Shown here: positions 37,834 through 47,589 of the stretch, piece by piece
Layout of the letters: each line of letters begins with the position of its first letter
Position numbering within the stretch: position 1 is the first letter of the stretch
Assembly: GCF_013201825.1 (NCBI RefSeq)
Contig: NZ_CP053836.1
Span: 372,001-436,000, forward strand
Reading direction: 5' to 3'
Length of the DNA: 64,000 nucleotides
Source of the DNA: Halarcobacter ebronensis
GTDB taxonomy: Bacteria; Campylobacterota; Campylobacteria; Campylobacterales; Arcobacteraceae
The notes under the pieces: generated by a model
Databases searched by the model: none
Seen by the model: only the letters and a program-made list of their open reading frames with translations
Told to the model about the DNA's origin: nothing
Translations under genes and position numbers: made by a program

Positions 37834-38823
37834 TTGAATTTAAAAGAAGAGATTATTAGATTAAAAAATGAGCTAGATGTAACACTTGTGGCTCACTTCT
37901 ATCAAAGAGATGAAGTCTTTGAATTAGCAGATATTACAGGGGACTCATTAGAATTAGCAAAAAAAGCAAAAGAGACAGACTCAAAATATGTGGTATTTTG
38001 CGGAGTTGGTTTTATGGGTGAGAGTGTTAAGGTTTTAAGTCCAGAAAAAACTGTACTTATGCCAAAAATTGCCTGTTGTGCAATGGCAAGAATGATTGAT
38101 GAAGGCTATTATGAACAAAATTTAAAAGTGATAAATGAAGCTGGAATTCCAAATGAAAATATTCTTCCTATTACATATATAAACTCAAGTGCAGCTGTAA
38201 AAGCAAAAGTTGGACAAATGGGTGGAATGGTTTGTACCTCTTCAAATGCCTATAAAATAATAGAAAAAGGTCTAGAATCGGGCAAAAAGATATTTTTTGT
38301 TCCAGATAGATGTTTAGGACAAAATTTTGCAAAATCATTAAATCTTAAATCAGCAGTTGTTGGAGATGGAAGCAATTTAAAAGAGGCTGATATTATCTGT
38401 TATAATGGTTTTTGTTCAGTTCACCAGCTTTTTACAGTAGAAGATGTAGAGTTTTATAGGGAAAAATATCCAGATATCTTAATTGCTGTTCATCCAGAGT
38501 GTGATCCAAAAGTTTGTGATATAGCAGATTTTGTTGGTTCAACTTCACAACTTATAAAATATATAAAAGAGTTGCCTGTTGAACAAAAAGTTGCAGTTGG
38601 AACAGAGTTTAATATGGTAAATAGATTAAGACAAAAAAATACATATATATTAAGTTCAACAAAACCTGAGTGTCCAACTATGAATGAAACTACATTGGAA
38701 GATGTATATAGAACTTTAAAATCAATAGAAGATGATAATATAAGTGAAGAGACTTTAATAAAAGTTAATGATGATGTAATAAAATGGGCAAGGGTTGCAC
38801 TAGAGAGGATGCTAGAGATATGA
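37834..38823 (+). CDS. nadA: Quinolinate synthase
   Basis: [4Fe-4S] enzyme condensing iminoaspartate with dihydroxyacetone phosphate in de novo NAD synthesis. The 329 residues show VAHFYQRDEVFELAD at the N-terminus, candidate cluster cysteines in MPKIACCAMARM (81/82), NGFCSVHQLF (194) and STKPECPTMNE (280), and substrate-site residues in PDRCLGQNFA. The start is TTG 37834, preceded by AAAGG; no ATG is available in frame upstream. It overlaps nadC by 4 nt. No nadB (aspartate oxidase) is adjacent. Confidence 0.94.
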   Translation: MNLKEEIIRLKNELDVTLVAHFYQRDEVFELADITGDSLELAKKAKETDSKYVVFCGVGFMGESVKVLSPEKTVLMPKIACCAMARMIDEGYYEQNLKVINEAGIPNENILPITYINSSAAVKAKVGQMGGMVCTSSNAYKIIEKGLESGKKIFFVPDRCLGQNFAKSLNLKSAVVGDGSNLKEADIICYNGFCSVHQLFTVEDVEFYREKYPDILIAVHPECDPKVCDIADFVGSTSQLIKYIKELPVEQKVAVGTEFNMVNRLRQKNTYILSSTKPECPTMNETTLEDVYRTLKSIEDDNISEETLIKVNDDVIKWARVALERMLEI

Positions 38824-39641
38824 TAAATATTAAAAAATTTGTTAAAAATGCCATTATAGAAGATAATGGTAGAGGCGATCTATTTTTTGATGTTGCTCCA
38901 AAGGGAAAATTTAAAGCAAAAGTGATTGCAAAAGATGAGGGTGTTTTAGCTGGGGAAACATATGCTAAAGCTTTGGCAAAAACTGAAAAGTTTGATTGCA
39001 AATTTTTAAAACATGATGGTGAAAAACTTAAAAAAGGTGACGTGATAGCTGTACTTGAAGGTAAAGCTTCAATTCTTTTATCGAGTGAAAGAACTTTTTT
39101 AAATATGCTCCAACATGCAAGTGGAATAGCAACAATGGCAAATAAGTTTGCTTCAAAAATTGAGGATTTAAATGTCTCTTTATTAGATACAAGAAAAACA
39201 AGACCTCAATTAAGAGATTTTGAAAAGTATGCAAGTAGAGTAGGTGGAGCAATAAATCATAGGCTTGGACTTGATGATTGTTTAATGTTAAAAGACACTC
39301 ACTTAAGAACAATTACAGATTTAAAAGGCTTTATTAAAAATGCTAGAAGAAGAATCTCTTGGGTTACAAAAATTGAGATAGAGTGTGAAACTTTTACTCA
39401 AGTAAAAGAGGCAATGGAAGCTGGAGCTGATATAATAATGTGTGACAATATGACAACTGCACAGATAAAAGAGGTAGTTGAATATAGAAACAAAGTTCAT
39501 CCTCATATTTTATTGGAAGCTTCTGGAAATATATCAATAGATACAGTAAGAGAATTTGCTCTAACAGGTGTAGATGCAATTAGTAGTGGAAGTATAATTC
39601 ACCAAGCAACTTGGCTAGATTTTTCAATGAAGTTTGATTAA
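38820..39641 (+). CDS. nadC: Nicotinate-nucleotide pyrophosphorylase (carboxylating)
   Basis: Converts quinolinate and PRPP to nicotinate mononucleotide. 273 residues from ATG 38820, which overlaps the nadA stop (ATGA); the longer frame begins inside nadA and adds 12 unrelated residues. Conserved blocks: EDNGRGDLFFD, LNMLQHASGIATMA, LLDTRKTRPQLRDFEKYA, GGAINHRLGLDDCLMLKDTH and the C-terminal LEASGNISIDTVREFALTGVDAI (each as seen in the family). It works directly after NadA. Confidence 0.95.
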   Translation: MINIKKFVKNAIIEDNGRGDLFFDVAPKGKFKAKVIAKDEGVLAGETYAKALAKTEKFDCKFLKHDGEKLKKGDVIAVLEGKASILLSSERTFLNMLQHASGIATMANKFASKIEDLNVSLLDTRKTRPQLRDFEKYASRVGGAINHRLGLDDCLMLKDTHLRTITDLKGFIKNARRRISWVTKIEIECETFTQVKEAMEAGADIIMCDNMTTAQIKEVVEYRNKVHPHILLEASGNISIDTVREFALTGVDAISSGSIIHQATWLDFSMKFD

Positions 39642-39679
39642 TTTACGATTGGTTAATAAAACTAAGGCATACTGAAGGA

Positions 39680-40666
39680 ATGAAAAAAGACTTTATCTTA
39701 AATAATAAAATAAATACTACAGATTACGCAAAAGCATTACAGCTTATTGAGAAGAGTAGATATATCTTGATTATTACCCATGTAAATCCAGATCCAGACT
39801 CTATCTCTTCGGCTTTAGCTTTGTCAAATTTATTTTATGAAAATAAGATTAAACATAAGGTTTTTAATATAAGTTCTGATTTACCAAAAAGTTTAGATTT
39901 TATAAATAGATATGACAAAATTACAGACCAACTGCCAAAATTTTATGATTTGGTTATCTCTTGCGATTGTGCCTCTAAAAAAAGATTTGGTTTTGAAGTT
40001 GATGAGACAATACCAATTATAAATTTTGACCACCATGATTCAAATGATTTTTTTGGCAATATAAATTTAGTTGATCCTATGAAGAGTTCAACTGCTGAGA
40101 TAATCTATGACTTTTTTAAATTCAATGGATTGTATATAACAAAAAATAGTGCTACCTCTTTATATGTTGGAATATATGATGACTCTTTGGCATTCTCTTT
40201 AAATAGATGTGATGAGTTAACTTTTGATAAAGTAAATCATCTTGTTGAGTTTGGAGCTAGTCCTTCTGAAATTGCAGATAAGTTGAAAAGAAGAGACTCC
40301 CTAGCAAAATATAGAATTATTCCAAAAGTTTTAGAAAGTCTTGAACTTCACAATGAAGGTAAAATTGCAACTATATATGCAAAAGAGGAGTGGTTTAAAG
40401 AGACTGGTGCACATAATAGAGACTGTGATGAAGTTCTAAATATGATAATGAAGATGCATATAGTTAAAGTTGCTCTTTTTGTAAGAGTTGTAAATAGTTC
40501 TTGTAGAATAAGCTTGCGTTCAAAGCAGAAGATTAATGTTGCGAAAATAGCTTCTAAATATGGAGGTGGAGGACACCTTAACGCGTCAGGTTTTTCTATG
40601 GAAAGTACAGATATAAATAGTGTAAAAAACGAGATTTTAAAGGAAATACTTGAGACGACAAAATAG
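39680..40666 (+). CDS. DHH-family phosphoesterase (NrnA-like)
   Basis: 328 residues with the DHH motifs ITHVNPDPDSISSALAL (about 33-49), ISCDCAS, FDHHDSNDFFG and, in the C-terminal DHHA1 domain, YGGGGHLNASGF. This is the arrangement of NrnA-type oligoribonuclease/pAp phosphatases, so it probably degrades short RNA or pAp with Mn2+. It starts with a 38-bp gap after nadC and overlaps the M23 gene by 17 nt. Substrate is inferred from the family, not shown. Confidence 0.85.
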   Translation: MKKDFILNNKINTTDYAKALQLIEKSRYILIITHVNPDPDSISSALALSNLFYENKIKHKVFNISSDLPKSLDFINRYDKITDQLPKFYDLVISCDCASKKRFGFEVDETIPIINFDHHDSNDFFGNINLVDPMKSSTAEIIYDFFKFNGLYITKNSATSLYVGIYDDSLAFSLNRCDELTFDKVNHLVEFGASPSEIADKLKRRDSLAKYRIIPKVLESLELHNEGKIATIYAKEEWFKETGAHNRDCDEVLNMIMKMHIVKVALFVRVVNSSCRISLRSKQKINVAKIASKYGGGGHLNASGFSMESTDINSVKNEILKEILETTK

Positions 40667-42026
40667 TAATATAAGCAAATTTTTATTTTTTATTTTTATT
40701 ATAATAGTTATTATAATTGGAGGATTTGTATATTTTTCTCCACTTTTTGAAAAAACTGCACCTAAAATAACTATTAACAACAATGGTTATTGGAATGTAA
40801 AAGATGATATTAAAGTTTCACTTTTTGATGATAGTGGAATTAAATCTTTCAAAGTTTTTTATGAAGCAGGTGATAAAACTGAAGTTATTTTAGATAATAA
40901 TAATTTACCAAAAGGAAAGAGTATAGGGTTTAATATTAAAGCACTTACTTTAACTCCTGATATAAAAGAGATAAAATTGGTAATTGAAGCTTATGATAAT
41001 TCAATGTGGAATCTTTTTAAAGGTAATAGAGCTTATGAAGAGTATAACTTAAAGATTGACAAAAAAAGACCAATAGCTAGAGTTATAACAAATTCATATA
41101 ATATAAGAAGAGGTGGAAGTGCAGCTGTTGTAGTTGAAGTAAGTGATGAGAATTTAGAAGATAAATATATTACTTTTAATAACGACACTAGATTTGAACT
41201 AATCCCTTATATGAAAGAGGGATTTTACACAGCAATAATAGCTTGGCCTATTGATATAGAGTTTGATTCTTTTGAAAGGGTTAATTTAGTAGCAGTTGAT
41301 AAAGCAAATAATAAAACCATAACAAAAATACCTCTTTATATAAAAGATTTAGCTATTAAAAGAGATAAATTAACAATTTCAGACAATTTTGTAAACAGAG
41401 TCTCTATTCCTGTTCTTCAAAAAAGTGGTTATGATGTTCCAACAACAAATGTTGAAATTTTTGTAAAACAGAATGAAGAGTTAAGAGCAAACAATGTTAA
41501 AACAATTAAAAAGGTTTCTCTTGATAATATGTCTAAAGAGTTAGAAACAAGTTTTGATATTAAACCTTTTAAAAGATTGCAAAATTCAAAAAGATTTGCA
41601 GGTTTTGCAGAAAGAAGATCTTATTATTATGATGGGGAAAAGATTGATGAAGCTTGGCATTTAGGTATGGATTGGGCAAGTATAAAACATGCGCCAATTG
41701 AGATTTCAAATAAAGGGAAAGTGATTTTTAGTGATTATTTAGGAATATATGGAAATACTTTGATTGTAGATCATGGATTTGGAATTCAATCCCTTTATGC
41801 ACATACAAGTAGATTTAATGTTAATAAAGATCAAGAGCTAAAAATTGGTCAAGAGATAGCAAATACTGGAAGCACAGGGGCAGTATTTGGAGATCACTTA
41901 CATTTTGGTGTTTTGATTCAAGGAATAGAGGTAAATCCTTTAGAGTGGATGGATGCCAATTGGATTAAAACAAGGGTAACAAATATTTTAGAAGAAGCTA
42001 ATCAAGAGATAAGAAGTAGCAAATGA
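40650..42026 (+). CDS. M23-family metallopeptidase, membrane-anchored
   Basis: 458 residues: an N-terminal membrane helix (about 9-30), a long periplasmic beta-rich region with Ig-like repeats, and a C-terminal LytM domain. Zinc and catalytic motifs are HLGMDWAS (HxxxD), NTLIVDHGFGIQSLYAHTS (HxHGx-type region) and GDHLHFG (HxH). It probably cuts peptidoglycan cross-links and affects cell shape. The start is TTG 40650, with AAGGAAA correctly spaced, 17 nt inside the DHH gene. It overlaps lpxC by 4 nt. Confidence 0.88.
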   Translation: MRRQNSNISKFLFFIFIIIVIIIGGFVYFSPLFEKTAPKITINNNGYWNVKDDIKVSLFDDSGIKSFKVFYEAGDKTEVILDNNNLPKGKSIGFNIKALTLTPDIKEIKLVIEAYDNSMWNLFKGNRAYEEYNLKIDKKRPIARVITNSYNIRRGGSAAVVVEVSDENLEDKYITFNNDTRFELIPYMKEGFYTAIIAWPIDIEFDSFERVNLVAVDKANNKTITKIPLYIKDLAIKRDKLTISDNFVNRVSIPVLQKSGYDVPTTNVEIFVKQNEELRANNVKTIKKVSLDNMSKELETSFDIKPFKRLQNSKRFAGFAERRSYYYDGEKIDEAWHLGMDWASIKHAPIEISNKGKVIFSDYLGIYGNTLIVDHGFGIQSLYAHTSRFNVNKDQELKIGQEIANTGSTGAVFGDHLHFGVLIQGIEVNPLEWMDANWIKTRVTNILEEANQEIRSSK

Positions 42027-42928
42027 GACAAAGAACAATAGAAAAAAGTGTCGAAATAGTTGGAATTGGACTTCATAAAGGAGTTCCTGTAAAGATGAGA
42101 CTTGAACCACTAGACTCAGATATGGGAATAGTGTTTTATAGAGTTGATGCAGGAGTTACAATTCCTTTGAAAATTGAAAATGTTGTAGATACAAAAATGG
42201 CAACAGTAATTGGAAAAGATGGAGTTGTTGTCTCTACTATTGAACACCTATTATCTGCTGTTTATGCTTATGGTATTGATAATCTAAGAGTTGTTATTGA
42301 TAATGATGAGGTTCCAGTTCTTGATGGAAGTTCTTCTGGATATTGTATGCTTATAGATGAGGCTGGAATAAAAGAGCTTGAAAAATCAAAAAGAGCAATA
42401 AAAATAAAAAAAGATGTTGAAGTAACAACGGAAGATGGTAAAAAAGTTGCATTAAAACCTTCAAACCACATTATCTATGATTTTTCTATTAATTTTGAGC
42501 ACCCTGTTATTGGAGAACAACAGTTCCATTTTGACTACTCAATTGCTGAATATAAAGAGAATATAAGTAGAGCAAGAACTTTTGGGTTTTTGCATGAAGT
42601 TCAATATTTAAGAAGTATTGGTTTAGCACAAGGGGGAAGTATGGAAAATGCTATTGTACTAGATCATTCAAAAGTTTTAAACCCTGAAGGTTTAAGATAT
42701 GAAGATGAATTTGTAAGACATAAAATTCTTGATGCCATAGGAGATATGGCACTGCTTGGATATACTCTTGTGGGAGAGTATAATGCCCATGCAGGAAGCC
42801 ATCACTTAAATCATTTACTTACAAAAAAGCTATATGAAGATGAAGCAAATTATGAAATAATAAATTTAGAAGAGGCGCAAGAAGAGGCTGAAGTATTTGA
42901 GCTTGCTTACTCAAAGGCAGTTGTATAA
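42023..42928 (+). CDS. lpxC: UDP-3-O-acyl-N-acetylglucosamine deacetylase
   Basis: Zinc enzyme for the committed step of lipid A synthesis. The 301 residues contain the metal ligands in STIEHLLSAV (His75) and RHKILDAIGDMALLG (His and Asp), the conserved DGSSSGY, and the catalytic C-terminal HAGSHHLNHLL. The start overlaps the peptidase stop as ATGA. A 3-bp gap separates it from the next gene. Confidence 0.95.
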   Translation: MRQRTIEKSVEIVGIGLHKGVPVKMRLEPLDSDMGIVFYRVDAGVTIPLKIENVVDTKMATVIGKDGVVVSTIEHLLSAVYAYGIDNLRVVIDNDEVPVLDGSSSGYCMLIDEAGIKELEKSKRAIKIKKDVEVTTEDGKKVALKPSNHIIYDFSINFEHPVIGEQQFHFDYSIAEYKENISRARTFGFLHEVQYLRSIGLAQGGSMENAIVLDHSKVLNPEGLRYEDEFVRHKILDAIGDMALLGYTLVGEYNAHAGSHHLNHLLTKKLYEDEANYEIINLEEAQEEAEVFELAYSKAVV

Positions 42929-42931
42929 TAT

Positions 42932-43384
42932 ATGATTGAAGTTTTAGTAATAAGTATTTCTACACCACTTTTAGTTGGTATCTATAAAGATAAACAACTT
43001 ATAAAAACTTATGAAAAAGAGGGAATGACTTCTGATATTCTCCCTTCACTTTTTAAAGAGATTCTAACAGATTTTAAAATAGTTAAAATTTATTATGTAA
43101 ATACGCCTGGATCTTATATGGCAATAAAAGTTGCCTATATCTTTTTAAAATCAATCTCTATTGTTAAAAACATAAGCTTAGAGGCTTGTTGCGGGTTTGA
43201 ATTTAATGAAAATTCACCTATTAAAGCAATAGGAAAAAAATATTTTATAAATAGTAAAGATGGTATTAAAGTTGACTTTTTAGAAAATAACTGTAAAATG
43301 TCAGCCTTTAAATTGCCAGAGAGTTTAAAAAATATTAAATCAAATATTGATACTCTGCCAATTTACAATTTACCTGCTGTTTAA
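42932..43384 (+). CDS. Short TsaB-like protein
   Basis: 150 residues. The N-terminal strand [20 protein letters not shown] corresponds to the first ASKHA strand of TsaB (usually AIDTST), and [20 protein letters not shown] matches the TsaB motif GPGSYTGxR with changes (Thr for Gly, Lys for Arg). TsaB with TsaD and TsaE makes t6A37 on tRNA. The protein lacks the C-terminal half of a standard TsaB (about 220 residues). Between lpxC and thrB, C. jejuni has, as I recall, a similarly short gene. Confidence 0.6.
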   Translation: MIEVLVISISTPLLVGIYKDKQLIKTYEKEGMTSDILPSLFKEILTDFKIVKIYYVNTPGSYMAIKVAYIFLKSISIVKNISLEACCGFEFNENSPIKAIGKKYFINSKDGIKVDFLENNCKMSAFKLPESLKNIKSNIDTLPIYNLPAV

Positions 43385-43395
43385 AAGGAAAAAGT

Positions 43396-44277
43396 TTGAG
43401 AATATGTGTTCCTGCAACAAGTGCAAATTTGGGACCGGGGTTTGATACTCTAGGTTTGGCTATTTCACTTCACAATCAAGTGAGTATCAAACCATCAAAA
43501 TTTCATAGTGTTTCTTTAAAAGGTGAGGGTGCTAATAACCCAGTGCTAAAAGATAACAATATGTTTATTGCAATTTTTAATGATTTTTATCAAAATTTGT
43601 CAAACAAAAAAAGACATTTTAGATTTGAATTTGCCAATGATATTCCACTTTCAAGAGGGCTTGGAAGTTCTTCTGCTGTTATTGTTTCAGCAATTGCAAG
43701 TGCTTATGCAATTGAGGGTATTGAAATTGATAAAGACAAATTACTCAATCTAGCTTTAGCTTATGAGAGTCATCCTGATAATATTACTCCAGCAGTTATG
43801 GGTGGATTTAATGTGGCAACTGTACAAGATAATGAAGTAAAATATATTAGAAAAAATATGCCAAAAACTTTAAAAGCAGTTGTTGTAATACCAAATAGAC
43901 CTATATCAACTCAACTTGCAAGAAAAGCTTTACCTTTTAAATACTCTAAAGAGGATGCAGTTTTTAATATTTCTCACTCATCTTTATTGACTGCTGCTTT
44001 TATGAGTGAAGATTGGGATACACTAAAATTGGCTTCTCAAGATAAAATACATCAAAAATATAGAATGAAACAGATGCCAGAACTCTTTGATGTGCAAAAA
44101 ACTGCACTTAAATGTGGTGCTTTGATGAGTACACTTTCAGGTTCAGGTTCAACACTATTTACAATTTGTCTTAATGAAGATGCTCAAAGAGTTGAAAAAG
44201 AGTTAAAAAATAAATTTCCACATTTTAAAGTGTTAACAAGAGACTTTGATAATGATGGTGTAACTGTTGAATATTAA
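43396..44277 (+). CDS. thrB: Homoserine kinase
   Basis: GHMP kinase making O-phosphohomoserine for threonine. The 293 residues start [19 protein letters not shown] and have the ATP loop [17 protein letters not shown] near 87-103, plus the C-terminal [10 protein letters not shown]. Start is TTG 43396 with AAAAGGAAAAAG upstream; no ATG fits. It is followed by a 36-bp gap to ylxR. Confidence 0.94.
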   Translation: MRICVPATSANLGPGFDTLGLAISLHNQVSIKPSKFHSVSLKGEGANNPVLKDNNMFIAIFNDFYQNLSNKKRHFRFEFANDIPLSRGLGSSSAVIVSAIASAYAIEGIEIDKDKLLNLALAYESHPDNITPAVMGGFNVATVQDNEVKYIRKNMPKTLKAVVVIPNRPISTQLARKALPFKYSKEDAVFNISHSSLLTAAFMSEDWDTLKLASQDKIHQKYRMKQMPELFDVQKTALKCGALMSTLSGSGSTLFTICLNEDAQRVEKELKNKFPHFKVLTRDFDNDGVTVEY

Positions 44278-44306
44278 AAAAACTATAAGATTAAGTAAAA
44301 ATTAGG

Positions 44307-44312
44307 TATAAT
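44307..44312 (+). promoter_or_regulatory. TATAAT box immediately before the ylxR start
   Basis: A perfect -10 hexamer ending one base before the TTG assigned to ylxR. If used, transcription would begin a few bases inside ylxR and serve infB rather than full-length YlxR. Confidence 0.35.
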
Positions 44313-44313
44313 A

Positions 44314-44592
44314 TTGACTATTTTAAAAAGCCCTATACGAACTTGTGTCATTTGTAGAGGAAAATTTCCTCAAAATGAGCTACTTCGTTTAAAATGTGAA
44401 GATAAGAAACTTGTACCATTTGATAACAATGGCAGAAGTTTTTATATCTGTAGTGATTGTCTTTCTATTTTTGAAAATTCACAAAACAATCAAAAAGATT
44501 TGAAAAGATTTGAAAAAACACTATGCAGATTGTGTAAAAACAAAGATGACTATTTAGGACAACTTAAGGAGATAATAACGCATGTCAGATAA
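44314..44592 (+). CDS. YlxR/DUF448-family RNA-binding protein
   Basis: 92 residues. The family core is SPIRTCVICRGKFPQNELLRLK and GRSFYICSDC, with a C-terminal pair CRLC. Three CxxC pairs (two in the core) could bind zinc, whereas many YlxR proteins keep only part of them. YlxR members lie before infB and have been linked to RNA or RNase P binding. The start is TTG 44314 with TAGG at 44303-44306, but a TATAAT at 44307-44312 overlaps this region, so the start is less certain. It overlaps infB by 11 nt. Confidence 0.8.
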   Translation: MTILKSPIRTCVICRGKFPQNELLRLKCEDKKLVPFDNNGRSFYICSDCLSIFENSQNNQKDLKRFEKTLCRLCKNKDDYLGQLKEIITHVR

Positions 44593-47221
44593 TGTAAGAG
44601 TTTATGAGATAGCAGAAGAGGCAGGAGCAAGTAGTAACGATGTTATTGCAAAAGCTAAGGATTTAGGAATTGATCTTAAATCTCCTCAAAGTGCAGTTTC
44701 ATTCGAAGATGCTGAAGAGATAGCAAATTATATAATGACTGGTAAAAGTACTAGATTAAAGAAAAAACCAGTAAAAGCTAAAAAAGTTGTTGTAAAAAAA
44801 GAGACAACGCCAGAGAAGACTGAAGAGAAAAAAGTAGAGGCTTTACCTGAAACTAAAAAAGTAGAAACTAAAAAAGATAGTTTAGAAGTAGAAAGTGAAG
44901 AACCTAAAAAAGAAAAAGCTTTAAAGAGCGTAACTCCTAATAAGATTGTTCCAAAAAGAAGAGGTCTTAAAATCATTAAGAAGAAAAAAGATACTGATTT
45001 TGAACCTGAAATAAAAAAAGAGAATAACTCATCAACAACAGAAGAGGTTCAAGCAAAAAAACCAATGAAATCATTAAGTGAGATTTTAGGTGGAAATGAT
45101 GAACCTGTGGAAGAAAAGCCTTCTTTAGCACAACAACAAAAAATTGCAGCAAAGAAAAAAGAGAAAAAGAAACAACCTGCAAGATCTCATGATCATGGAA
45201 AAGTAATTGAATTCTCTGGTTTAGAAGTTGCTGATGAAGAGTTCTCTCGTAGTGATGAATCTCTATTAGGGGAAGAGGTTGTTCTTCTTGATATGGGTTT
45301 AACAGATACTTCAAAAATTTTTGATGATCCAAAACCAAATGATAATAATAAAAATCAATCAAGAGCTTCAAAACCTGCAGCATTTGGAAATAGACCTCAA
45401 GGTTTAAAAAGAGGGAAAAGAAAGAAAAGAATTAAGCAAGTTAGAGAAGATGTTGAAATAACTGAAATTACTATTCCAGAAGATATTAGAGTTTATGAAT
45501 TTGCAGAAGCTTGTGGAAAATCTCCTGCTGAAGTAATTACTGTACTTTTTGGTCTTGGAATGATGGTTACAAAAAATGACTTTTTAAAACAAGATGAATT
45601 GGAAATCCTTGGTGAAGAGTTTGGAATTGAAGTAACAGTAAAAGATGCTCTAGAAGATGTAAACTATGTTGAAGATTACCAAGAAGAAGTTGATATTTCT
45701 CACTTTGTAACTAGACCACCAGTTGTAACAATTATGGGACACGTTGACCATGGTAAAACATCACTTTTAGATAAAATTAGAAGCTCAAAAGTTGCTTCTG
45801 GTGAGGCTGGAGGGATTACTCAACATATTTCAGCTTACACAATTGAACAAAGTGGTCAAAAAATCACATTTGTAGATACTCCAGGTCACGCCGCTTTCTC
45901 AGCAATGAGAGCAAGAGGTGCGGATGTTACTGATATTGTTATTATTGTTGTTGCAGCAGATGATGGAGTTATGCCACAAACTGAAGAGGTAATCTCTCAT
46001 GCAAAAGCTTCAGGATGTCCAATTATAGTTGCAGTTAACAAAATGGATAAAGAGACTGCAAATATGGATATGGTAAAAGCTCAAATGGCAGAAAGAGAGA
46101 TGACTCCTGTTGATTGGGGTGGAGATGTTGAGTTTATTGGAGTTTCAGCACATACTGGAATGGGAATTGATGATTTACTAGAAAACATTCTCCTTCAAGC
46201 AGAAATTTTAGAGTTAAAAGCAGATCCAAAAGCAAAAGTAAAAGCTGCTGTTGTTGAGGCTTCCCTTGAAAAAGGTAGAGGTCCAGTTGCTACAGTTATT
46301 GTTCAAAATGGTATATTAAGATTGGGTGATAATATTGTTTGTGATACAACATACGGAAGAGTAAAAGCTATTACTAATGATTTAGGAAAACCAGTAAAAG
46401 AGTTGGGACTTTCAGAAACAGGTACAGTTCTTGGATTAAATGAAGTTCCTGCTGCAGGTGCAATCATGGTTGGTCAAGACTCTGATAAAGAAGCAAGAGA
46501 TATTGCAACAAAAAGAGCTGAACACGCAAGAGCAAAAGAACTCTCAAAATCTACTAAAGTATCTTTAGAAGAGATGAGTGGTCTTATAGCAGAAGGAAAA
46601 ATCAAACAACTTCCAGTTATTATCAAAACTGATGTTGCAGGTTCACTTGAAGCTATCAAAGGAAGCTTAGAAAAAATCCAAAACGATGAAGTAAAAGTAA
46701 AAGTAGTTCATGCTGGTGTTGGTGGAATTACTGAATCGGATTTAGTATTAGCAAGTGCTAGTGAGGGTTGTATTATCCTTGGATTTAATGTAAGACCTAC
46801 AGGTTCAGTTAAAAATAAAGCAAAAGCTGATGGTGTTACAATTAATACTTACTCAATTATTTATGATTTAATAGATGATGTTAAAGATGCATTATCTGGT
46901 ATGATGAGTGCAATAATTAGAGAAGAAAACACTGGTCAAGCAGAGGTTAGAGATACATTCGTTGTACCAAAAGTTGGAACTGTAGCAGGATGTTTAGTAA
47001 CTGATGGTAAAGTTATCAGAGGTGGACTAGCAAGAATCATCAGAGATGGTGTTGTAACATATACAGGAAAAATTTCATCATTAAAAAGATTTAAAGATGA
47101 TGTTAAAGAGGTTGCAAACGGTTATGAGTGTGGTATTATGTTTGATAAATTCAATGATATTAAAGTTGGAGATTTTATTGAAACATTTATCCAAATTGAA
47201 GAAAAAGTTCATATTGACTAA
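44582..47221 (+). CDS. infB: Translation initiation factor IF-2
   Basis: GTPase that places initiator tRNA on the 30S subunit. 879 residues: an N-terminal IF2-N motif (VRVYEIAEEAGASSNDVIAK), a Lys/Glu-rich linker (about 55-290), a second IF2-N domain (about 300-360), the G domain with GHVDHGKTSLLD, DTPGHAAFS and NKMD, then domains II-IV ending VGDFIETFIQIEEKVHID. An AAGGAG precedes the ATG. The order infB-rbfA-rimP is the widespread translation cluster with rimP placed last, as in Campylobacterota. Confidence 0.96.
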   Translation: MSDNVRVYEIAEEAGASSNDVIAKAKDLGIDLKSPQSAVSFEDAEEIANYIMTGKSTRLKKKPVKAKKVVVKKETTPEKTEEKKVEALPETKKVETKKDSLEVESEEPKKEKALKSVTPNKIVPKRRGLKIIKKKKDTDFEPEIKKENNSSTTEEVQAKKPMKSLSEILGGNDEPVEEKPSLAQQQKIAAKKKEKKKQPARSHDHGKVIEFSGLEVADEEFSRSDESLLGEEVVLLDMGLTDTSKIFDDPKPNDNNKNQSRASKPAAFGNRPQGLKRGKRKKRIKQVREDVEITEITIPEDIRVYEFAEACGKSPAEVITVLFGLGMMVTKNDFLKQDELEILGEEFGIEVTVKDALEDVNYVEDYQEEVDISHFVTRPPVVTIMGHVDHGKTSLLDKIRSSKVASGEAGGITQHISAYTIEQSGQKITFVDTPGHAAFSAMRARGADVTDIVIIVVAADDGVMPQTEEVISHAKASGCPIIVAVNKMDKETANMDMVKAQMAEREMTPVDWGGDVEFIGVSAHTGMGIDDLLENILLQAEILELKADPKAKVKAAVVEASLEKGRGPVATVIVQNGILRLGDNIVCDTTYGRVKAITNDLGKPVKELGLSETGTVLGLNEVPAAGAIMVGQDSDKEARDIATKRAEHARAKELSKSTKVSLEEMSGLIAEGKIKQLPVIIKTDVAGSLEAIKGSLEKIQNDEVKVKVVHAGVGGITESDLVLASASEGCIILGFNVRPTGSVKNKAKADGVTINTYSIIYDLIDDVKDALSGMMSAIIREENTGQAEVRDTFVVPKVGTVAGCLVTDGKVIRGGLARIIRDGVVTYTGKISSLKRFKDDVKEVANGYECGIMFDKFNDIKVGDFIETFIQIEEKVHID

Positions 47222-47232
47222 AGAGAGTTAGT

Positions 47233-47589
47233 TTGAAAAGTATTAATTTACAAAGAACAGAATCACTTTTAATGGAGTTGATACCTGAAGCATTATCAAC
47301 TCTAAATGATGAGAGAATTTGTTCACTACCAATTACTAGCGTTAACTGCAAAAATGGAAAGTATGATGCAACTGTATATTTTGATGGTAGTGATTTTAAT
47401 GAAAAAGAGATTCCCGGTGTAATTTCAGCTTTAACAAAAGCAAATGGAAGACTAAAAACTTATGTATTGAGTGCAACAGGTTGGTATAAATGTCCAACAT
47501 TTAAGTTTGTAAATGACAACTCATTAGAGTCTTCAAAACATATTGAAGATCTTTTTAAACAAATAGAAAAGAAAAAGAGCAAAGAATGA
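47233..47589 (+). CDS. rbfA: 30S ribosome-binding factor A
   Basis: 118 residues, KH-like fold: [20 protein letters not shown] at the N-terminus, [16 protein letters not shown]-type strand, then [34 protein letters not shown] (family pattern, abbreviated). Needed for late 16S rRNA maturation and cold adaptation. The start is TTG 47233, with AAGAGAG upstream. It overlaps rimP by 4 nt (ATGA). Confidence 0.85.
   Translation: MKSINLQRTESLLMELIPEALSTLNDERICSLPITSVNCKNGKYDATVYFDGSDFNEKEIPGVISALTKANGRLKTYVLSATGWYKCPTFKFVNDNSLESSKHIEDLFKQIEKKKSKE

Noticed and set aside
44740-45390. Low-complexity Lys/Glu repeats and long antisense frames within infB
   Set aside because: This is the usual charged linker of IF-2; the antisense frames are shadows of it.
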